Assembly: GCA_010093685.1 (NCBI GenBank)
Contig: MU006218.1
Span: 1,027,766-1,091,765 of the forward strand
Source: Ophiobolus disseminans
Taxonomy: Eukaryota > Ascomycota > Dothideomycetes > Pleosporales > Phaeosphaeriaceae
Reading direction: 5' to 3'
Length of the DNA: 64,000 bases
This document shows, in pieces, positions 46,001 through 58,011 of this stretch. Under the pieces are notes generated by a model. The model worked only from the letters and a program-made list of their open reading frames with translations. It had not been told where the DNA came from and searched no databases. Numbering within the stretch: position 1 is the first letter of the stretch; each line of letters opens with the position of its first letter. The position numbers were made by a program, and so were the translations under genes.

Positions 46001-46853
46001 GCGTTGTTTGCGAAGCCAGAACCAAGACCACCGAGCGCATACGCAGCACGGACAATGATGGGGTATCCGACCTTCTCTGCCGCATCCAGCGCTTCGTCGA
46101 TTGAAGAGACAGCAATTGACTTTGCGATGGGGATGTCGATCTCGTCGAGGGCGCGCGCAAACAGGTCGCGGTCTTCGCTCGTTTCGAGAGTCTTGACGCT
46201 TGTTCCGAGGACCTTTACGCCATATTTATCGAAGAGACCCTTCTTGTTCATCTGCACACCCAAGTTCAGCGCCGTTTGGCCGCCGAAGCTGAGGAAGATG
46301 CCATCGGGCTTCTCCTTCTGGATAACATATTCGACATATTCGGGGGTTACAGGCAGGTAGTAGATTTCATCGGCGAGCACGTGTGAAGTTTGGATGGTAG
46401 CAATGTTGGGGTTCACGAGGACCGACTTGACGCCAGCCTCTTTCAGGGCTTTGAGAGCTTGCGAGCCTGATATGAAATCAGTAAAAGCATCCTACTTCCA
46501 ACATGCGATTCCATACCTGAATAATCGAACTCTCCAGCTTGACCAATGCTGAGACCACCACTTCCGATAACGAGCACCTTTTTTACATCAACAAGATTTC
46601 TTGCGCCATGGATGGCACCGCTGTTCAGATATGCCTGCGCATTGGGTGCTTCTTGTGTCTTATTCCATGTTGCGGAAACCTGTGTGAAAGCCCGCAGCTG
46701 GCGCTGGGATGCAGATGACTCAGTGGTCGCGCGAAGCGATGTTAATGGCCGTGCGGTTCGGGATGTGAAACTGCGAGCGGCAGAAGGAGCGATGGAGCGG
46801 TACTGGCTTGTTAGAGTAGGTACGCGACGTGCCAAACGCGAGCAAAGGGCCAT
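43078..46853 (-). CDS. Carbamoyl-phosphate synthase, arginine-specific, large subunit (mitochondrial)
   Basis: Six exons (46853-46517, 46466-45093, 45039-44922, 44866-44653, 44601-43237, 43185-43078) encode 1171 residues, the expected large-subunit length. The start is the ATG at 46853, giving MALCSRLARRVPTLTSQYRS and a basic, Ser-rich presequence, which points to the mitochondrial matrix and the arginine branch. Synthetase motifs appear twice, as in the duplicated ATP-grasp halves: LVIGSGGLSIGQAGEFDYSG and IFLSFGGQTALNLGVQMNKK; VIEVNARLSRSSALASKATG and VIECNLRASRSFPFVSKVLG. The last exon ends SWSDFVGGRPL. It makes carbamoyl phosphate from glutamine-derived ammonia, bicarbonate and two ATP, with a separate small subunit. 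One intron uses GTGGGT; it gives LAAEFPADTNYLYTTYNAS. A Gcn4-like TGACTC lies upstream. Confidence 0.97.
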
Positions 46854-47529
46854 GTTTGCAGGCGGAACAAGCAGCCGGGGGAGCTTCAAGCTCAGTGGCA
46901 GCGTGCGATTAAAATTATAGAAGTCGGGCGCGGCAGAGGGAGTTTGTGAGAGGGACGGAAGAGACAATTGAGGACTGCCAGAGCTCGAGCTCAGCAGAGC
47001 ACAGTGTCAATGACTCTTTTGGAGAAATATGAATAATTTCGCGGGGACGACGTAGAGGTGCAGCGCCAAAATTTACATGATTCGCCGACGCACCAATGAT
47101 CTGAGCGCCGATACCGTCGAGATAACTGATAAGATCCGTGGATCCACCCTGGCTTATGTCACCTACCTTGCAACAATTGGATATTTTTTAAGTCAAGCGA
47201 CACGAAGACGTGATGTGAAAGTTCTGCCTGCAAACGTGAGGCAACATAGACTGCGCTTCGTGTGTTCTGACCCAGATCGCCGTCGGACAGCACCCGCCCA
47301 GCAGGCCCGATTACGGAGAGCATAGACTAAAGGTTTGGCACGGGTAGAGAATTTTTGAGATTGTCGCAGCATTTTCTCGGCCAGTTACAGGGTTTATGGA
47401 ATTTGCTTCACGACTATCCACCAAGCTGCGCGTCTGTCCTGGCACCATGCGTGCGGGGCTCATGTCATGTATCTCATTACGCAGCTAGAGGCCTCATGAG
47501 TGCCAATCCGCATATCGCGAATGTCCACA
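46854..47529. other. CPSase promoter region and Lcl3 3' flank
   Basis: 676 bp. It holds the upstream region of the CPSase gene, including the Gcn4-like site, and the 3' flank of the nuclease gene. An 82-codon frame at 47077 has no support. Confidence 0.5.
47011..47016. promoter_or_regulatory. Gcn4/CPC1-like TGACTC site upstream of the CPSase gene
   Basis: TGACTC lies 158 bp upstream of the CPSase start codon, in TGACTCT; the optimal site is TGACTCA, so one outer base is missing. Arginine-pathway genes are classical targets of cross-pathway control in fungi. A six-base match occurs often by chance, so this is only suggestive. Confidence 0.4.
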
Positions 47530-48399
47530 TTATGCTGCTTTCTTCAACTTGTCCGCTGCTGCATGTCGAGCCTTGTACTCCCGCGGGCTTTCTGGCGCTT
47601 TTGTGCTTCCTCCACCCAATTTCTGAAGTAGACTCGCTTTGGCCCACATTCCAACCTTCTGTGCCTTGGCTTTCTTCTCGGTTGCACGGTACCGCTCTTC
47701 TGATGTTCCGAATTCAGAGCCGCTCTTCGCCTCGTATACGGTCGCCAGACCTGCCTTCAGCATTTCCAGCCCCACGTCCTTCCTAAACAACCACCTTCGC
47801 ACGTAGACCTGGGCGACCACTCTGTCGTACTGATCGCGTCTGTAAATGTATGCGCGAACCCGCCGGTGGTGGATCTGATTGATAAGCCATTCATGGGCTT
47901 CTTTCGCGTATGGCTGTGCCTCCCGGCCCCAATGCGCAAGTTCAGGGGCATCGACGCCAGCAAGGCGAATATGAAGCTTTTTGCGGTGTCAGCAAAGATG
48001 TAATTGTAGATGATCATTCCAACTCACAGTCTGGTTAGTCAGACCATCCCTCTTCGTGGGTACTCTCTTCCATGGTAGCCAGCCCCAACCCGCTATCCTC
48101 CCACCAGGCGTGTGATACAGCCTGAAGTTGTCTGCATCGCCCACGCTGGTGACCCGACCAAACAAGCCTTTGCGTCGAAAGTAATGAGGTTTGATGTGGT
48201 TGACACTCGGTATTCGTCGTAGATATGTTTTGTACATGCGAACGGCGGCCACCGAGGTCACTGCCGCTGCAACGGAAAGGATCACACTCCGTGGGTCAGT
48301 GAACGTCGTGCGCCAATCGCCCGACTTCAAAGAGTCAACCCATGGTTCGGGATTGCGCTTCTTCTCGTTATTGTCGGTGCCCGATCCAGGCCATCGCAT
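47530..48399 (-). CDS. LCL3: Lcl3-type membrane staphylococcal-nuclease-like endonuclease
   Basis: Exons 48399-48028 and 47976-47530, joined over a 51-nt GTGAGT..AAAAAG intron in phase 0, give 272 residues. A membrane helix lies near residues 37-60 (SVILSVAAAVTSVAAVRMYK). The SNase-like domain follows: VTSVGDADNFRLYHTPGG, LHIRLAGVDAPELAHWGREA, YDRVVAQVYVRRWLFRKDVG and ATEKKAKAQKVGMWA, with the Arg and Asp/Glu residues of the active-site loops in their usual places. Yeast Lcl3 is a mitochondrial membrane protein named from a long chronological lifespan phenotype. The substrate is unclear; a role in nucleic-acid turnover is inference. A Lys/Ala-rich tail ends the protein. Confidence 0.9.
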
Positions 48400-50208
48400 C
48401 GTTCGTTCTGCAAAAGTTTCACGGTGATGGTTGCGGGGAATTTCGCTAACAAGAATTCAGGGTGCAGCGGTGAGACGACCTCGGAGGGTCCGGGGATGAG
48501 CGCTGTCATGTGACCAAAGTCCACACATCTCAGCGCTAATACCAACTTGCAGAACCCGTATCTTGGTGTCCAGCTCAACAGCATGAGAGACGATCTAGAC
48601 AATTTGTTGGTGTTTATATGTGTGTCAAGGGTAGTCAGCAGACTTGGCCGCATAGTTTTGATCTTGCTTGTGCACTGTCAACGTCAAATTAGCCAAACAT
48701 AGCGGCGCAAAGTACGTGAGGCTGTGTTGTGGAAAGCCATTGCTCAGAGCGCATCATCATATTGCAACACGAGACAAAACAATGCGATTGAAGCTCGTGT
48801 CCCATATCGCCATCTATGAGGCGGATATTCATTGCCAAGCTATCTCATCCACTTCGACATCCTTTGTAGTCAGTTTTTGTGTATGATGCGCAAAAATCGT
48901 TTGCACTCTAGACCCCAGTCAAGTTTCAAGCGTGTGTTTGGCAGCTGTATCCTGTGGCTTCTACAATCATCTCTGGGTTCGTTTGATTTGTTACGTTGGG
49001 GTCGTTCGGAGGTTGGAGGACGAAAGCTCAGGCGGCCATGTGCGATGGAGAGTACGAAGGAGCTCGTATTTGGTGATACACCGCCGAGTAGTCAACGAGC
49101 AACTATGCAATATGCTCTATCCTACAATATGAGCCTGCCTACCATTGTATCATTATTAAAACTTGTTAACTCTTTTATAGTGCAGCGAGGATATATAGGC
49201 TTTCTGTGAAGATCCTACCTGGGCGAGGTCTAAGCATCTAGGGGTGCATCATCAAATACGAGCTCCTTTGTACAATGACTGTTCTCCCATAGAATGTGTC
49301 CCCAGTCTGCCAAGCGAGGATACGCGTGCTCATCTGCGGCTGAAATATAGTGTGCGAGACTGACGTGGAACTGGTGTCTGGACGAGTTGTGTAAGATGTA
49401 GGTGATTCGAGGACTCTCATCTACCCAGAGAGATTGTCATCGACTGGTGACCATGTCTGCTGCATCACTCGTCAGCCTTGCTTTTGGTTGCGGAGCCTGG
49501 AACGGATCGCATGAATATATGTTCTGTCTAGACTCACCCATAGAGATATGTCGATCGCTCAAGTACTCATTCTGCGCAGTCATACGGTAATGTTTATGTC
49601 CAGGAGCGCAGCACGTCGTTGACTTACCGTTTCCCTGAATCTTCGTAACGAGACATCGGCATGAACGACGTTGATACCCTACTTATACAGCTCGTGAATG
49701 CGCTGATTGTTCTTGGCGACAAGACTTACTGCAAATGGCTTGATATATTGATGCCCTGTGTTGCCTCTCGATTCGACCTCGGGACAAAGTGGGGCTGCGC
49801 GGAGGGCTCGAAGAATCAGATGTCGTCAGATGCCAAGGTTCGCATTGGGCGCGAAGGCAGCACCTATGCCTAACTCGCCTCGCGATACGAGTGTGATGTG
49901 TAAGAAAGAGCGATGGAGTGTTGCGCGTGAGGAAAAGCGAAGACGTCGAAGCGCAGGGTTCCTAGGTTGGCTTGGACGGGCCAGAGCGCGCCCGACCGAT
50001 TTGCGAACCTCAATTGCTCGAGAGACTTCCATTCGCTCTGCACCACCCTTCGTCTTTCCAAGAATCAACCTCTCTAATTCTTGCAGGGTCTAATCGCATC
50101 CACTGACCCGTTCGGAACACTCTCACTTCTATGCAGATGGTTCATCGCAGCCTGTAGCCCCTTCCTCAGCCGTATCATGCGACTTCAACCTACACCTGGG
50201 TCGCCATC
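48400..50208. other. 1.8-kb intergenic region carrying a MITE
   Basis: Apart from the MITE and the uORF before the demethylase gene, no gene is supported. Frames such as 48832-49209 run through the MITE and are not genes. Contains the promoters of the Lcl3 gene (leftward) and the LSD1-type gene (rightward). Confidence 0.45.
49055..49270. mobile_element. MITE, copy 2 (TA-flanked, inverted repeats)
   Basis: The outer ends are CGAAGGAGCTCGTATTTGGT on the left and, in reverse complement, CAAAGGAGCTCGTATTTGAT on the right, with two mismatches. TA lies on both sides (49053-49054 and 49271-49272). The inside (ACTCTTTTATAGTGCAGCG and GAGGTCTAAGCATCT) matches copy 1. No coding capacity. Confidence 0.82.
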
Positions 50209-50329
50209 ATGTTCTCCACCTTCGCATCCACAACCGATCCCAGCGCACTCGATGACGGCACGTACCTCTTTGATCAGTCCAACGATGATCTCTTGTCGCT
50301 GCCGCTTTCCAATGATAGCATACATCTGA
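50177..50329 (+). other. Upstream ORF overlapping the LSD1-type start
   Basis: An ATG 32 nt before the main start opens a 50-codon frame that ends inside the main coding region in another frame. If the leader includes it, scanning ribosomes could be diverted. It could lie outside the real transcript. Confidence 0.4.
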
Positions 50330-53300
50330 AGGGCAATATCGCTCCCATATCTGGGCTTAGTAACTTGGGATACGGAAGAGACTCAGCGACATCTTCTGTG
50401 CATTTCAGCGACTCTCATGATACTTCGGAGGCCATCGCTGATTTGCGGGAAGGTTCGACTCCAGGTGCCGGCGTTAACGTCTATGGATCAAACTACACTC
50501 CTTCGCCATTACAATATCCCATCACTCCGCATCCAACCACCGGAATTAATGTGAATCGATTTGAAAACAAATCTCGCTCACACATGAACGGCGATATTCT
50601 TCACAAAGTGGCCAACGAGCTTATCAACTCCAACCAGGAACGTCAGCCAATGTTGAAGGAAGCACAGGGCACACACATGTTCATGGCAAGGACGCCACAG
50701 AGTCTGAGCCGCGATTCGCAGCCCTCATCAACGCCTGAAATCACCCAACCTCAGGATCAGCCCACCAAGCATCGCAGGGTAAACTCTAATTCAACAAAAG
50801 GCAAAAGTTCTGAACTGCGGGCAAATTCCAGCATACCGACAGAGATGTCATGGCCGGAGTTTGGACGACAATGCATTCTGGCAGCAGAGAACAGCCGATT
50901 GAATCCTTTTGCTCTGCATCCCGCAGAATATAAGCTTCTGCGCAACCACATCAATCATGCTCAAGTCACCATATACCTGAACATAAGAAACGCCATCTTG
51001 AGATTGTGGCATCGGAATCCTCTCGTTTACGTCTCCCTCGAAGAAGCCGCAGGCTGCTCGCGCGACAAACGATACTTTGGTCTCGCGAATGTGGCATATC
51101 AGTGGTTGTTAAGAAACGGCTACATTAACTTCGGGTGTGTGGAAGTACCGGACACTGCAACCTCAATACCGCGAGCAAAAGCAAAAGGCCCGAGGCGCAC
51201 CATAATCGTCGTTGGTGCAGGCATGTCTGGTCTAGGCTGTGCACGTCACCTGGAAGGAGTCTTCGCACAACTAGGAGACGAGCTTGCAAGTGAGAGCGAG
51301 CGTGCACCCAAGATTATTGTTCTCGAAGCCCGTCCGCGTGTCGGTGGTCGGGTATACTCACATCCATTCCTGAATCAGTCAGGTTCCACATTGCCGCCTG
51401 GACATCGTTGCACCGCCGAGATGGGCGCACAGATCGTGACGGGATTTGAGCACGGCAATCCGTTGAACGCGATCATACGAGGACAACTCGGCATCCCATA
51501 CCACGGTTTGCGCGACAACACAATTCTCTACGACTATGATGGAACAGTCGTTGAGCGTACCCAGGACGCCCTGGTTGAGAAGTTATATAACGATGTACTA
51601 GAACGAGCGAGCGTATATCGAAACAAGCCCGCGGCACAGAGGACGGTTGAAGGTGATCGAAACCTCATCTTGTTCGGACGCGAACCCACTGATACCGGGG
51701 GTTCATCCATTGCCGAGCTCGAACAATCAAACACCCCATTGTCCGCGAATGACAAGAGCAAAGCGTCAACGACGGAAGAAAAGCCCACATCTGGTGTTGA
51801 GAAGCTAGCGGGGCGAGCATATCAATTGAGTGCTGGCTTCAATGCAAATATTACAGCATCAGAGGCAGTACAGAGCATGGGGTGGGCGCTCAAACACGGC
51901 GCGTCTACAGGGCAGTCCCTGGACCTCGACACGATTGCACACGCTTCGGATTTTCCAACACTGGGTCAGACAATGGATGAGGGCCTAAGGCAGTATCAAG
52001 CCTTGGTTGACATGAAGCCTAGAGACATGCGGCTCTTGAATTGGCATCATGCTAATCTCGAATACGCAAATGCTGTCAATGTCAACCAGCTTAGCTTGAG
52101 CGGCTGGGACCAAGACATTGGGAACGAATTTGAGGGGCAGCATAGTGAGGTCATTGGCGGCTACCAGCAGGTTCCACGGGGGCTTTGGCAAGCACCTACT
52201 CAACTGGATGTTCGCTTTAACACGCCGATCAAATCGATACACTACAATACAGACGAGCTGCGGGTCGGAAAGGCCGTGAGGATTGAGTGCAGTAACGGCG
52301 AGATTTACGAGGCAGACAAGGTTGTCATCACCACTCCACTTGGGGTGCTAAAGTCCGGGTCCGTGTCGTTCCAGCCTCCGCTTCCAGACTGGAAGCAAGG
52401 AGTTATTGAGCGCATGGGCTTCGGTCTTCTCAACAAAGTAAGCTGTAGTAATGCTTCGGAGGTGACTGTGCCTAACAGAGTCATAGATCATCCTCGTATA
52501 CGAGACAGCATTCTGGGAAGCCGATCGTGACATGTTCGGCCTGCTCAACGAGGCGGAGAATGAAGCCAGCCTGCAGCCAGAGGACTATACGGCAAAGCGA
52601 GGACGCTTCTACCTATTCTGGAACTGTCTCAAGACAAGTGGCAAGCCTGTTCTTGTGGCGCTCATGGCGGGCGACTCGGCCCACTACGCGGAAAATACCT
52701 CAAACGACCAGCTCGTCAAGGAGGTTACGGATCGGCTTGATGCGATGTTTGCGCCCAACCACGTCCCACTCCCCTCCGAAACAATAGTCACACGATGGAA
52801 AAAAGATCCGTTTGCTCGAGGCAGCTACTCTTACGTTGGGCCGACGACACAAGCGGGTGACTACGATGTCATGGCACGACCCCATGGGCCACTGCATTTT
52901 GCTGGCGAGGCTACATGTGGCACACATCCCGCTACTGTTCACGGCGCATACCTATCAGGTTTGCGTGCTGCTGCAGAAGTTGCAGGAGCTATCGTCGGCC
53001 CGATCAAAGTACCTCATCCTTTGGTGGAAAAGAAAATTGTGAAGTTGGAGCAACCTTTCTCCGCTGCCATCTTCGATCCCAAGCGCAAGCTCGAGCCTGC
53101 AGTTTCATCGACGCACGATAACAACCCCAGACAAGCACATCGCGATGAAGACTACGAGGCAGCTATCATCGGTGCTATACTAGAGGAAATTGGGGAGCGT
53201 CCCATCAAGCCAGGTCGCTCTGGCGTCAACCCTTTCTTGCTGTACACCAAGGACTTCTGGTACATCTGTAAGAAAGAGTGCGACGAAATACGCAGAGCCG

Positions 53301-53605
53301 CGACAAAAAATCCCGAAGCAAAGGCATCTAAGCAGGAGATTCGTACTGCCATCGGCCTGGGGTGGCGCACGGCAAGCGACGACGTCAAGAAGCCCTATCT
53401 GGACCAAGCAGTAAATGCTCGAGAAGACGCGACGGCAAACGCAGCAAGCTTCAAGGACAATGTGGCTACGTGGGACAAGGAGGCTGCGCGGATACGGACA
53501 GAGTACATTCAGAAGAACCCACCAGCGGGCGGAAACGAGGACATGATCCTGAACAGCCGGACTGCCATCGAGCTCGGTGCCGGCAAGCGACTGCGGCGAC
53601 TCTGA
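50209..53605 (+). CDS. LSD1-type histone demethylase (SWIRM, amine oxidase, HMG box)
   Basis: Exons 50209-52437 and 52487-53605, joined over a 49-nt GTAAGC..GTCATAG intron in phase 0, encode 1115 residues. A disordered N-terminus of about 210 residues leads into a SWIRM domain (about 213-315; MSWPEFGRQCILAAE, RLNPFALHPAEYKLLRNHIN). The FAD Rossmann motif IIVVGAGMSGLGCARHLEG follows near 332, with ARPRVGGRVYSH and AEMGAQIVTG. The flavin-site lysine is the last residue of exon 1 (MGFGLLNK, Lys743) and exon 2 resumes IILVYETAFW. The C-terminus HFAGEATCGTHPATVHGAYL closes the oxidase. An HMG box runs about 990-1075 (VNPFLLYTKDFWYICKKE). LSD1 enzymes demethylate mono- and dimethyl H3K4 or H3K9. 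The SWIRM-oxidase-HMG layout is that of fission-yeast Lsd1/Lsd2 and A. nidulans HdmA. Confidence 0.95.
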
Positions 53606-54693
53606 GTGTGAGGCATTCATGTGGTGTTGTATTATCATGTTTTATACTTGCATACTTTGCGCGGATCTAGCATTTCTGACGGCGTTTACGGAGTCAGCCT
53701 TGTTTCTTCGAGGAGGGCGGAGGAAATCGTGTTCGGGTAAATGGATCCACCGTCTCGCGCGTGGTCATGCGTCACTGCAGCTGGAGGCGTCCAGCAACCG
53801 GGGCACTGGCGGGAAGTGGATACGGCGCCTGCATTGTTGTAGCATGGGAGAGACATGACAAGCGCCCTGTCCTGATGTGTAGCACTACTGCGTCGATAGA
53901 GTGAGAGTCTTCATAGAAGCAACAGCGTGCCATGACGACACTTGTGTGCAGCCTTGCAAGCTAGAGGTGCGGTGTGAGTGGCTGTGATCTGGATGCATGT
54001 CACGTCCAACACCCAGGGCGCTAAGCAAGCCGCGATGCCAACCGCGGGCAAGCAACAGCGGCGCCTCTTGTTCTAGAATCCCTCATCAGTGGTGGACTTT
54101 AGCCTGCATTCGGCAGTGGTGTCTTGAGCTGCCTGCCAGGCACGTCCGTCCGAATGTGCAGCGGCTGGGCGGTGGAGAATTTTCCAGCGCGCTGCTGGCT
54201 GTGGTGGTGATTGTCGAGCAAACGTGGAGCAGAGACATGTTCTCCCCGGCGGTTTGGAGCGCCCCACTTGATGGGCCCAGCGCGGGCGGGCATTGGACGG
54301 AGCCGCGGCAGAACCGTTGGCTCTCCTCGTGGCGGGTCTGCTAGAATGCCTCTCCAGGGAATCGGGACGGATTGTCGGCCTTCCCTTTGCGTGACACTAT
54401 CGCGCTTCCCGTGTCTAGCACCTCGCAGCGCGCTCCCAAGCCTCGCACTCGGCTCCGGCTCTGCTTCCCTAACGTGCCAGCCTTCCTCTTCCAGGCCGCC
54501 TGGCTCAGTGCTTCCTCAGCATCTCCACCTGCTCTGTGCTGCTCCTGCCTTCCCCATGCTGCCACCACGCTTCCCCAGGCCTCACCCAGCGATCGCCCCT
54601 GCCGCCGCATAACCACCGCCCGCGCCGCATGCTCGACTGCCATCGCCCGCACCCCGCCGTACTGCGAGCCGTCCCGACCTGGGACTCCCACCA
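53606..54693. promoter_or_regulatory. Upstream region of the CreB-type gene
   Basis: 1.1 kb with no supportable gene, between the LSD1-type 3' end and the CreB start. The last 300 bp are C/T-rich and hold many short frames. Likely promoter and 5' leader. Confidence 0.45.
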
Positions 54694-57084
54694 TGACTTC
54701 CTTCTTCGGCCGTCTCAAGTCGGGCAATGTTAGTGCCTCGACACGCCGTCTGCGTGCGCAATGGCTTGCTGACTGACGCGACTCCAGGCCCCGACAAGCC
54801 CTGCCGCCGGCACCACGCCGCTCAAGAAGGACCCCAATGCGCCGGAAGCGACACCGCTAGAGAAGCTGCTGCTCAATGCCGGCCCTCTGCGCGGCGACGG
54901 CAGCGACAAGTTCTTCGGCTTCGAGAACGTGAGTGGCCGCGTCTCCTGCTGTTTCATGGCGCGCTTGCTAACATGTCCTGAAGTTTGGTAGCACCTGGTA
55001 CTTCCAACTCCACCACCGTCCGCCCGCACGCTGAATGCTCACATGCCACCAGTTACTGCAACTCGATAGTGCAATGCCTCTACTACTCGGTCCCCTTCCG
55101 GGACCAGGTCATCAACTTCCCCGCCCGCTCCCCACCGGAAGCCCTCGAGCGACCGACATCATCGTCCCTTCCCAAGATCAACACGAACCTGCCCAATGGC
55201 CAGAGCTCGGCACTCTCACCCACGGGGCGAAACTCCATGTCCAGCCCCAACTCAAGAACACCTGCGAAGCCTGCGACCACCCCAGGCGCGACGAACGGGG
55301 CCCCAGGCACCAAGCCCGAAGACAACAAGGACTCGCCCGAGTACAAGAAGAAGCAGGCGCTGGCGGCCGGCCCAGTCCTGCAGATGGACTACGAGAACGC
55401 AAACGCATACGGCATGAACGAGTCTCTCTTCTCATCGCTGAAAGACATATTCGAAGCAGTAATAGCGCATCGGTCACGGATAGGCGTGGTGAGCCCCCAC
55501 AAGCTGCTTGAGATCTTACGGCGGGACAACGAGATGTTCCGAACACCGATGCACCAGGACGCGCACGAGTTCTTGAACCTATTGCTCAACGAGGTGGTCG
55601 AGAATGTGGAGCAGTTCTCAAAGTCGCGCGTGACCGAGGTGGGCGAATCAGAACAGAGTGAGAATGGTCTCACCGTTACCGCAGGTGAAGTGGTGCCCGA
55701 CCGGAGTTCAACAGCCTCGCACCTGAACTCGGGCTGGGTACACGAGCTTTTCGAGGGCACACTGACATCTGAGACACGATGTCTTACCTGCGAAAACACA
55801 TCACAGCGAGACGAGGCATTCCTCGACTTATCAGTCGACCTCGAACAGCACTCGTCAGTTACGAGCTGTTTACGAAAGTTCTCCGAGGAAGAAATGCTGT
55901 GCGAGCGGAACAAGTTCCACTGCGACAACTGCGGAGGTCTGCAAGAAGCGGAGAAAAGGATGAAGATCAAGCGGTTACCGAAGATTCTTGCGCTGCATCT
56001 CAAGCGGTTCAAGTACACAGAAGATCTCCAACGCTTACAGAAGCTATTCCACCGGGTCGTATACCCGTTTTACCTGCGACTTTTCAACACTACCGACGAT
56101 GCAGAAGATCCAGACAGGCTCTATGAGCTCTATGCTGTGGTTGTACATATTGGAGGCGGGCCGTACCATGGACATTATGTATCTATTATCAAGACACAAG
56201 ACCGAGGCTGGCTGCTGTTTGACGACGAAATGGTGGAGCCAGTGGACAAGGCATATGTCAGGAACTTTTTTGGGGGAGAGGGAGTCTTAGCATGCGCATA
56301 CGTCCTTTTCTACCAAGAGACTACGGAGGAAGCCATGATGAAGGAGCAGGAGGCCGAAGGTCTGGCCGCAGCAAAACAAGCTACGGAAATGACCGAAGAG
56401 ACCGTTACCACACCTAAGGCGAACGGCACCAATGGCTACCACCACCACACCTACAATGCACAAACGCCTACTGTCGAGGAAGAAGACCAGTTCGCCAGTC
56501 TCAACCACGCTGCAACCGCCCCACCCCTCGCTCACGTCCAAACGAACACCGAGCACCACCCTGTCGAACACGTTTCAACCAACGTACCTCCTTTGGGTGC
56601 GAAGAAGAGCAATTTGATGCTGTTCAAGAAGAGTAACAAGGAAGACAAGGAACGCAAAGCTGCAGAGAAGGAATTAGAGAAACAGGCCGTTCAAAAACGG
56701 AAAGAGATGGAGACCCAACGGCGTGAAAACTACCGACGGCAAGAAGAAGAACTCCGCGCAGCCCTGGCAGCAAGTAAGGAATCAGCAACTCTGGAAGAAA
56801 GAAAGCGCGTAAACGGCGAAAATGGCGAGCCTTCAACAACGGCAGATGGCAAAGGAACGAATGGCTTTGGCAGTGTGAAAGGTGTTAGTGGGCTCAGTCG
56901 CTTCAGGCACACATCAATGAGTCTTAAGGGCAAGCCAAAATTCTGGGGTGCCGGCAAAGACAAGGACAAGCATGATACTACTGACGATACGAGCCATGCC
57001 GACAGTGAAGACAAGAGTGATGAGAAGGAAGGTAGCAAGAATCGATTCAGCCTAGGGAGAAAGAAGAGCACTTTTAAATTCTAG
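54694..57084 (+). CDS. creB: CreB-type ubiquitin carboxyl-terminal hydrolase
   Basis: Four exons (54694-54729, 54788-54928, 54984-54997, 55053-57084) give 740 residues. Exon 3 is only 14 nt; it encodes FGST plus the first two bases of the catalytic Cys64 codon, and exon 4 adds the last base and continues YCNSIVQCLYYSVPFRDQVI. A low-complexity insert follows (about 85-140). USP motifs are RTPMHQDAHEFLNLLLNE, ELFEGTLTSETRCLTCE, FHCDNCGG, LPKILALHLKRFKYTED, VVHIGGGPYHGHYVSIIKTQ with catalytic His438, and LLFDDEMVEPV. The C-terminus holds a Lys/Glu-rich coiled coil (KERKAAEKELEKQAVQKRKE) and a basic tail. CreB, with the WD40 protein CreC, stabilises proteins in carbon catabolite repression. Confidence 0.93.
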
Positions 57085-58011
57085 GCGAACCACACCACAT
57101 CAACTCTGAACTCGCGTCACCGTCTGGATTCGAAAGCGTAGTAGGTATCAGCCATATCCGCACTCCAATCAAAAGACACATGGCTTTCAGCACCTGGCGG
57201 CATGTTGGATTGTAATTATCGCGATAGCTTGGCGGCAGCACGTGCATAAACTCATTTTCCTCTTATTGAATCAATTAGCATACCATCAACGGCGCACTAT
57301 GTGCTGATGGCTGTACAATTCCCACGAAATCACGATAGACGAGCATGGATTGCTAGCGCTCTTGCCCTTGTGTATAGCTTAAAACACATGTTCTGCTTGT
57401 GGGGCGCATTTGGAATGACACGCTTATTATATGATTGAAACTCGCGCCTCGTGTTGGATTTCTACCGTAGAGAGGACTTTGACTTGTATGAGTTTATCTG
57501 ATTGTTTCTCTATAACTACTGCCCCTGCTTAACCGTGAGGATGGAGATTTTCTAGGTCGTTCAAAGCTTCGGGTGGGTGGCAAAGTTGGGACCAGGGGTG
57601 TAACTTCAGCTGGCACTGTCTGGCCCAGGTAACTGTACTATCCGTTATCCACAAAGAGTCAACACCGATCAGGAAGTGCATAGGCCAATCATAGTTTGTT
57701 GCAGTAGCTTTGGAATTGAAGCGTGTGTAGTTTACAGAGTTTGATACATCGTGGCCGAGAATGATATGAATGCGCATGTAATAGCCAATGCCTTTATGAC
57801 AGCGACTTTTAACCGAATAATCCGTCGCCAGCACGCCTGTGATGTGGAATTGTATGCAAGTCTTGCCAGGTGGGTGGTACTGATGCATAGAGGTTCCCGA
57901 CACGCGTATCTGATGCCACACGAATATGCCTCTTCTTTTACATGACCGTGCGCCGTGTGCTATGCTGTCCCAAACGCCGTTGTCTTTCGTTCCGATTCGT
58001 GCACGCTGCGA
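57085..58011. other. Convergent 3' flanks of the CreB-type and YOS1 genes
   Basis: 927 bp. A 130-codon minus-strand frame (57529-57921) has no recognised motif. No gene or structured RNA seen. Confidence 0.45.

Noticed and set aside
46854..46967. 38-codon N-terminal extension of the CPSase large subunit
   Set aside because: It would need a TTG start; the ATG at 46853 begins a good mitochondrial presequence.
57529..57921. 130-codon minus-strand frame between CreB and YOS1
   Set aside because: No motifs and no link to a neighbouring exon.
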